DNA of 10,396 nucleotides from Eubacterium sp. CAG:274 (GTDB taxonomy: Bacteria; Bacillota; Clostridia; Lachnospirales; CAG-274), in contig FR888441.1 of the NCBI GenBank assembly GCA_000432155.1, forward strand, positions 1 through 10,396. Reading direction: 5' to 3'. The notes beneath the pieces are model-generated. The model was not told the DNA's origin, made no database searches, and saw only the letters and a program-made list of their open reading frames with translations. Positions 6,092-10,396 of the stretch are shown in pieces. How positions within the stretch are numbered: position 1 is the first letter of the stretch; every line of letters starts with the position of its first letter. The translations under genes were made by a program, and so were the position numbers.

Positions 6092-7426
6092 CTATTTATT
6101 ACTACATTTATCAAGGAATTGATATACTACTTTTTCATTTCCCTTAAAGTAAATATGAGGGAAACCACCATAGAAAGTAGGTGTAGTATTTCCTGTAATC
6201 CAGTTACGACCGCCAACAGGCTTAACAGCCTTAAAGTCGTGACCGTCATTTGTACTATTATAATAATGGAATTCGTGAGCAGTAAACTGTTCTCCCTTTT
6301 TACAGAGAACATTATCTCTTGAGGCTGTCATTGTAATATAGCCAAAATGTTTATTAAGGCGTTTGCCCTTGCTACATTCTCCGTCAATAATACCGGCCAT
6401 AGGATATATTCTGCCTGCCTCATCTTCAATAGTCTTATGTAAATACATAAATCCACCACATTCAGCAATAGTTGGCATACCATTTTGTATTTTTAATCTA
6501 ATATCATCAATAAGCTCTGTATTTTCGCTTAATTTCTTTGCATAAAGCTCAGGATAACCACCAGAAAGAATAAGACCGTCTGCATCTTCCGGTATATGGC
6601 TATCTTCCAAAGGACTAAAGAATTTGACAGTACAGCCTAATTCTCTAAGCATATCTACATTATCATCATAGTTGAAACAAAAAGCCTCATCTTTGGCAAT
6701 AGCTACTACACAATCGTACTTTTTCTCTACTTCAGGTTTTTCATAGACTAATTTATTTGGAGCACACTTTGCAACTTTTAAAAGTCTGTCTACATCAATG
6801 TACTGGCTCATATACATAGCAATAAGTTCAATCTTTTCATTAAACTCGTCTATATTTTCCGGTGTAACAAGACCTAAATATCTGCTATCAAAAAGACCCT
6901 CTTTAATATCCGGAATATAGCCTAAAGGTACTATACCCAATGAAAGTGCAACTTCCTTACAACCCTCAAAAAGATTAGGAGAAAGTCTGTTAAAAATAAC
7001 ACCTAAAATCTGGTTATCCTGTCTGTACTCAATAAAGCCTCTTAATGTTGCACCAATAGAGCTACTCATACCCTTGCAATTTATAACAAGAACTACCGGC
7101 GTATTTGTCAACTTTGATATATCGTAGCAACTCCCTTTATCATCAAAGCCAACACCGTCATAAAAGCCCATACCACCCTCAATTACATTAAGGTCCTTGT
7201 CATTATCCAAAAGGGCACAAAGCTGGTCCTTATTACAGAAAAAGCTATCTAAGTTACTACTTTCAACACCGAGAACTTCCTTATGGAACATTCCGTCAAT
7301 ATAGTCAGGGCCACATTTATATGCCTTAACATTCATTCCTCTATCTTTTAAAATTTTAAGCAAACCGCAGACTATTGAGGTTTTTCCACAGTTTGTTCCT
7401 GTTGCACTTATCATTATCCTTGGCAT
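6092..7426 (-). CDS. cbiA: CbiA, cobyrinate a,c-diamide synthase
   Basis: CbiA uses ATP and glutamine to amidate the a and c carboxylates of cobyrinate in cobalamin synthesis. The 444-residue protein shows the two expected domains. The N-terminal ATP-dependent amidoligase domain carries the nucleotide-binding loop ATGTNCGKTS (residues 8-17) and YKCGPDYIDGMFH. The C-terminal class I glutamine amidotransferase domain carries LILSGGYPELY, the nucleophile Cys323 in AECGGFMYLHK, and HEFHYY near 384-389 with the catalytic His. The start is taken at the ATG at 7426, which has GGAG (7439-7436) 9 nt upstream. A TTG at 7441 would add five residues but overlaps the preceding gene and leaves no binding site. 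The gap to the lipoprotein gene is 4 nt. Related enzymes amidate Ni-sirohydrochlorin (CfbB) or hydrogenobyrinate (CobB), but the adjacent CbiJ-E-T supports the B12 role. Confidence 0.93.
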   Translation of the reverse strand: MPRIMISATGTNCGKTSIVCGLLKILKDRGMNVKAYKCGPDYIDGMFHKEVLGVESSNLDSFFCNKDQLCALLDNDKDLNVIEGGMGFYDGVGFDDKGSCYDISKLTNTPVVLVINCKGMSSSIGATLRGFIEYRQDNQILGVIFNRLSPNLFEGCKEVALSLGIVPLGYIPDIKEGLFDSRYLGLVTPENIDEFNEKIELIAMYMSQYIDVDRLLKVAKCAPNKLVYEKPEVEKKYDCVVAIAKDEAFCFNYDDNVDMLRELGCTVKFFSPLEDSHIPEDADGLILSGGYPELYAKKLSENTELIDDIRLKIQNGMPTIAECGGFMYLHKTIEDEAGRIYPMAGIIDGECSKGKRLNKHFGYITMTASRDNVLCKKGEQFTAHEFHYYNSTNDGHDFKAVKPVGGRNWITGNTTPTFYGGFPHIYFKGNEKVVYQFLDKCSNK

Positions 7427-7430
7427 AGTT

Positions 7431-8150
7431 TTATTCTCCAATTTCTGATTTTATATTTTGAGAAAGTTTTGAAATTTCATTTTTACAAGTAAAATCTGCT
7501 GTGTTATCAACAGTAGAAATATCATCCATATTCAAGAATATTTCAACATTTACTGACAAGTCCTCTTTTACATTTGCGTACAAATCCTTATTTTCCTGTG
7601 AAACCTTGTCAGAATTTGCTGTAATCAAGTTATTGATATTTGCCAATTCTGCACTAGAAGATATAAGGTCGTAACCTGTCTGTGTAAATTTAGAATCACT
7701 TGAAAGTTTACAAAGTGCCTGTGACTTAGCCTTTAAGCTAGAAACATTCTGAGATGTAGCTGAGGCATTTGCATATGAACGAACATCATTACTTACAGCC
7801 TTGTAAACATCTCCACTTACATTCTGTAAAGGAGAACCAGAGGCATTAGGCTTAAAATCGTCTTTAACAACCTGTTGCTTTTGAGTATTATTCTGATTGG
7901 CCTTACTAACTGTCTTATTTGTTTCAGGAGAAGACTGTACAGTAATATTTACCTCGTTTTCAACATTCTTTGCCTTTGTTTCTTCCTCAACTGTTGTTTC
8001 TTCTGTTTCTGTTGAAGTTTCGTCAGTTGTTTCCTCTGTTGAAGTTTCTATTGTTGTAGATTCATCAGCTGAATTTTTATCCTGTTTTTTGCCACAACCT
8101 GTTGTAAAGCATAAGGCAGTAGCAAGTGCTATAACTAATAATTTTTTCAT
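7431..8150 (-). CDS. Lipoprotein with Thr/Glu-rich linker, unknown function
   Basis: I do not recognise this family. The 239-residue product has a lipoprotein signal (MKKLLVIALATALCFTTGC; lipid-modified Cys19). A low-complexity acidic Thr/Ser/Glu linker follows (about residues 25-60) with a nine-residue repeat (ETSTEETTD/ETSTETEET), then a Gln/Asn-rich stretch. A mostly helical C-terminal domain (about 105-239) has no motif I can name. It should sit on the outer face of the membrane. The ATG at 8150 overlaps the methyltransferase TGA (ATGA), and AAAGGAG (8167-8161) lies 10 nt upstream inside that gene, so coupling is likely. cbiA follows after 4 nt. Its place in a cobalamin operon allows a role in corrinoid or cobalt capture at the surface, but nothing in the sequence proves it. 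Confidence 0.85.
   Translation of the reverse strand: MKKLLVIALATALCFTTGCGKKQDKNSADESTTIETSTEETTDETSTETEETTVEEETKAKNVENEVNITVQSSPETNKTVSKANQNNTQKQQVVKDDFKPNASGSPLQNVSGDVYKAVSNDVRSYANASATSQNVSSLKAKSQALCKLSSDSKFTQTGYDLISSSAELANINNLITANSDKVSQENKDLYANVKEDLSVNVEIFLNMDDISTVDNTADFTCKNEISKLSQNIKSEIGE
8008..8048 (-). repeat. 27-nt period direct repeat in the lipoprotein linker
   Basis: The 14-base unit TCTGTTGAAGTTTC occurs at 8008-8021 and again at 8035-8048, exactly 27 nt apart, which is nine codons. It encodes the repeated ETST(E) segment of the Thr/Glu-rich linker. In-frame copy-number change here would lengthen or shorten the linker without breaking the gene. Confidence 0.7.
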
Positions 8151-8893
8151 AATACTTTTACTCCTTTAAAACGCAAACGGACATAGTCCACAAACCATTT
8201 TCCGTCTTCACAAAGCACAGTTTTTAAATTCTCCTGTGCCTCTTTCTTTATATCCTTGGCAATTTCTTCATCAACACCCTCAAAAGGTGCTTTATCAAAC
8301 ATATTTATCCAAGAAATTAAATCCCCTTTTAAATATGTTTTTCTATCAAAAAGGACAGCATAAGTGACCTTAAAACCATTTTTCTCCACCAATGGCATAT
8401 ATTCTCCTATAGTTGGAAAATAAAAGGTTCTTTTGTACTTTAAACCTCTTTTGGCAAAAAGCCTTTCCAATTCACTGTGAACAGTTTCAGCACAGCCTTT
8501 ACCACCAAATTCGCATACAAGCTGCCCACCAGTCTTTAAAGCATTATTTATACCCTTTAAAAGCCCATTTTGGTCATCAATCCAATGAAAAACTGCATTT
8601 GAAAAAACTCCGTCAAACTGGTTACAAAAATCCAGTTTTGAGGCGTCCTTTTTTATAAATTCAACATCAGAATTATTTTTCCTTGCTATTTCAAGCATAT
8701 TGTCAGAGGCATCTACCCCTGTAACTTCATATCCCTTATTGACAAGAGTTGGTATCAAAGCTCCAGTACCACAGCCTAAGTCCATAACCTTGCCACCTTT
8801 TTCTACAGTCAAAAGCTCTGTTACACTTTCTCCATAGTCTGGCACAAAGTTAAAATCATTTTTGTAATTTTCTGAATCCCATACAATATTCAA
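8147..8893 (-). CDS. Class I SAM-dependent methyltransferase, Tam-like
   Basis: This 248-residue soluble protein has the Rossmann-fold methyltransferase signatures: motif I VMDLGCGTGAL (residues 36-46), the acidic residue of motif II in GVDAS (Asp61), and FSNAVFHWIDD (97-107). That last segment recalls the trans-aconitate methyltransferase (Tam)/UbiE-like group. The substrate cannot be told. I choose the TTG at 8893 as start because GGGAGG (8906-8901) lies 7 nt upstream, within the end of the CbiJ-E-T gene. A TTG at 8908 has no such site. The gap to the upstream gene is 2 nt, and the downstream lipoprotein gene overlaps by 4 nt. It is unlike the CbiE/F/H/L corrin methyltransferases (tetrapyrrole fold), so it is not an obvious ring-methylation step. 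A corrinoid-related or unrelated small-molecule substrate are both open. Confidence 0.85.
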   Translation of the reverse strand: MNIVWDSENYKNDFNFVPDYGESVTELLTVEKGGKVMDLGCGTGALIPTLVNKGYEVTGVDASDNMLEIARKNNSDVEFIKKDASKLDFCNQFDGVFSNAVFHWIDDQNGLLKGINNALKTGGQLVCEFGGKGCAETVHSELERLFAKRGLKYKRTFYFPTIGEYMPLVEKNGFKVTYAVLFDRKTYLKGDLISWINMFDKAPFEGVDEEIAKDIKKEAQENLKTVLCEDGKWFVDYVRLRFKGVKVL

Positions 8894-8895
8894 TA

Positions 8896-10396
8896 TTATT
8901 CCTCCCAATCCCCAGAAACAATGAAAATAGGATTTTGAGCTGTCATCATTGTACTATTTCCTACAAAATTGCCTTTACTTACAGAAACCTGTACAACCTC
9001 TGTATTTTTAAAGCCTTTTGTCTTCATAAACATAAGTGTGTTTGTAAGGGTTTCCAATGTAATAGCACTTACAACAAAGCGAATATCCACGCCTTTATTT
9101 ATAATCTGTTCCATTATATCTTCAAGTTCGCCCTTTGAACCACCTATAAAAACTGAATTTGGCTTAGGTAAATCTGCTACAATGTCTTTACCCTGTCCCA
9201 AAAACTGTCTTACATTTTTAAGTTCAAAGTGTTCAACATTTTTAGCTGTCAACTCATAGGCATCTTCGTTACACTCTACAGAATAAACCATACCCTTTGG
9301 AGCAAGTCTGCCACACTCTACTGTTACCGAACCTGTTCCTGAGCCTATGTCATATACAATGTCAGAATTTCTAAGCTGTAACTTACTTAAAATAACAGAC
9401 CTTACCTCGCTCTTTGTCATTGGTATTTCTCCTCTAAAGAACATATCGTCACTAAGACCAAATTCCGTAGAAATACCATAGTTTTCATTACACATATAAA
9501 GAACTGTAATGGGGTCAAATTCTCTTGATACGAAATCTTTTACATAGCCGGCTGTAATCTTTTCTCTAGGATAAGACAACTTTTCTCCGGCACATATTTT
9601 GACTGTACCTAATCCATTTTCTGTAAGGGTTTGACATATTTGCTTTACATTACCTCCGGTAAGTACAAAAATCCCCTCATTTTCAGCAACTTCCCTTACT
9701 ATATCTACATTTCTTCCATGAGCTGAAACTACTCTACAGCCTGCCCATGGCACACCTATTCTTGAGGCAAGATAGGCTACAGAGGATATGCCCTGTATTA
9801 CCTTTACTTTGTAGCCATCAAGCAAGTCCAAAAGCACTGTCGCACCACTGAAAAGACACACATCACCTGAAAAAATTATTCCATAGTGCTGATAGTCTGT
9901 TGTGTCGATAAATTCCTTTATCTTCTCTGCCTTATATTCATAATAAATATCTTTTCTACCTTTATTTACAGCATCTACAAGACGATTAGCACCTATAAGC
10001 ACCTGACAATCTTCAACAGCCTCTACAGCCTCTACTGTCATATTTTTAGGATTTCCCATACCTACGCCTATAATATGTATTGTCTTTTTAGTGTACTCCT
10101 CTTTTACCATTTCCCAAACTTCAGAAGCACTATATCCATCTTCCTCCGGTCTAGGAATTACAATAAGTACACAGTTGGCATCTTTGCAGGCTCTCTGCTT
10201 TTCATCAAATCCACCAGCTTTGCCTGATTCCTTTGTTATAAGATATTTAATATTATATTTCTTTATTTCTTCTACATTTCTTTCGTATGAAAAAGGGCCT
10301 TCTTCGGCAATAATGTGGTCTTTTGCATAACCCATATTTACTGCCCAGTTTATATTGTTTTTGTCTGGTAATATTCTGGCATACACTCTTTCCTTA
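8896..10396 (-). CDS. cbiET: CbiJ-CbiE-CbiT fusion (partial, 5' end beyond window)
   Basis: The open frame runs to the window edge (KERVYARILP...), so the first visible GTG at 10386 is not the true start. Numbered from that GTG, three domains follow. Residues 1-93 are the C-terminal part of cobalt-precorrin-6A reductase (CbiJ/CobK), with YARILP, IIAEEGPFS and ITKESGKAGGFDEK. Residues about 102-300 are CbiE, the tetrapyrrole-methylase-fold cobalt-precorrin-7 C5-methyltransferase (IIGVGMGNPKNMT, FSGDVCLFSGA). Residues about 305-496 are CbiT, the C15-methylating, decarboxylating enzyme, with FGLSDDMFFRGEIPMTKSEVR and the SAM loop DIGSGTGSVTVECG (346-359). One chain would thus carry reduction of cobalt-precorrin-6A and the two following methylations in corrin-ring assembly. 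CbiE-CbiT fusions (CobL type) are common; the added reductase is less so. It is followed by the methyltransferase gene after 2 nt. Confidence 0.93.
   Translation of the reverse strand, partial: KERVYARILPDKNNINWAVNMGYAKDHIIAEEGPFSYERNVEEIKKYNIKYLITKESGKAGGFDEKQRACKDANCVLIVIPRPEEDGYSASEVWEMVKEEYTKKTIHIIGVGMGNPKNMTVEAVEAVEDCQVLIGANRLVDAVNKGRKDIYYEYKAEKIKEFIDTTDYQHYGIIFSGDVCLFSGATVLLDLLDGYKVKVIQGISSVAYLASRIGVPWAGCRVVSAHGRNVDIVREVAENEGIFVLTGGNVKQICQTLTENGLGTVKICAGEKLSYPREKITAGYVKDFVSREFDPITVLYMCNENYGISTEFGLSDDMFFRGEIPMTKSEVRSVILSKLQLRNSDIVYDIGSGTGSVTVECGRLAPKGMVYSVECNEDAYELTAKNVEHFELKNVRQFLGQGKDIVADLPKPNSVFIGGSKGELEDIMEQIINKGVDIRFVVSAITLETLTNTLMFMKTKGFKNTEVVQVSVSKGNFVGNSTMMTAQNPIFIVSGDWEE

Noticed and set aside
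6127..6312. Short minus-strand frame with a hydrophobic, membrane-like appearance inside cbiA
   Set aside because: It is an out-of-frame reading of the cbiA C-terminal domain, which has its catalytic motifs intact in the main frame.
8935..10330. Several plus-strand open frames opposite the CbiJ-E-T gene, rich in Cys, Ile, Ser and Tyr
   Set aside because: They are antisense to a clearly coding frame with intact motifs; their composition reflects the reverse complement of that gene.
1..10396. tRNA, rRNA, CRISPR array, insertion sequence or phage genes
   Set aside because: No cloverleaf, regularly spaced repeat array, transposase, integrase or phage structural motif was seen on either strand.

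Overview
The window is AT-rich with low-GC Firmicute features: strong AGGAGG-type ribosome binding sites, Gram-positive style signal peptides, and WalH/I/J homologues. It also carries part of the oxygen-independent (Cbi-type) cobalamin pathway. Together these suggest an anaerobic member of the Clostridia, possibly Lachnospirales. That placement is inferred from protein character, not from a marker search. All supported genes lie on the minus strand, so transcription runs from high to low coordinates. Plus-strand open frames look like shadows.

Region A (10396 to about 6034) is the 3' end of a cobalamin-biosynthesis operon. In transcription order it holds a CbiJ-CbiE-CbiT fusion whose N-terminus is cut by the window edge, a Tam-like SAM methyltransferase, a lipoprotein with a Thr/Glu-rich linker, and cbiA (cobyrinate a,c-diamide synthase). 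Gaps are 2 and 4 nt around one 4-nt ATGA overlap, and an intrinsic terminator with a 10-bp stem closes the unit. The methyltransferase and lipoprotein have no recognised B12 role but are transcriptionally and translationally locked into this unit.

Region B (about 5956 to 3100) opens with a 310-nt intergenic stretch. It contains an extended -10 promoter and a cluster of TGTTAC-type hexamers, including one exact match to the WalR consensus TGTWAH-N5-TGTWAH. Downstream are a small secreted Ig-like protein, a YycH (WalH)-like protein and a YycI (WalI)-like protein, both with a single N-terminal membrane anchor.

Region C (3013 to about 99) starts with a 369-nt spacer holding two good sigma-A-like promoters and a palindrome. 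It continues with murA (peptidoglycan precursor synthesis), yycJ/walJ (metallo-beta-lactamase fold nuclease; stop/start overlap TAATG with murA), an intercistronic hairpin-terminator, rlmH and a final terminator. The order H-I-(murA)-J-rlmH parallels the Bacillus walRKHIJ-htrC-rlmH neighbourhood, with walR, walK and htrC missing here and murA inserted. The WalR-like box in front of yycHI suggests that the detached accessory genes may still be under WalR control. The left edge (1-75) carries a GC-richer nest of inverted repeats that no gene explains.
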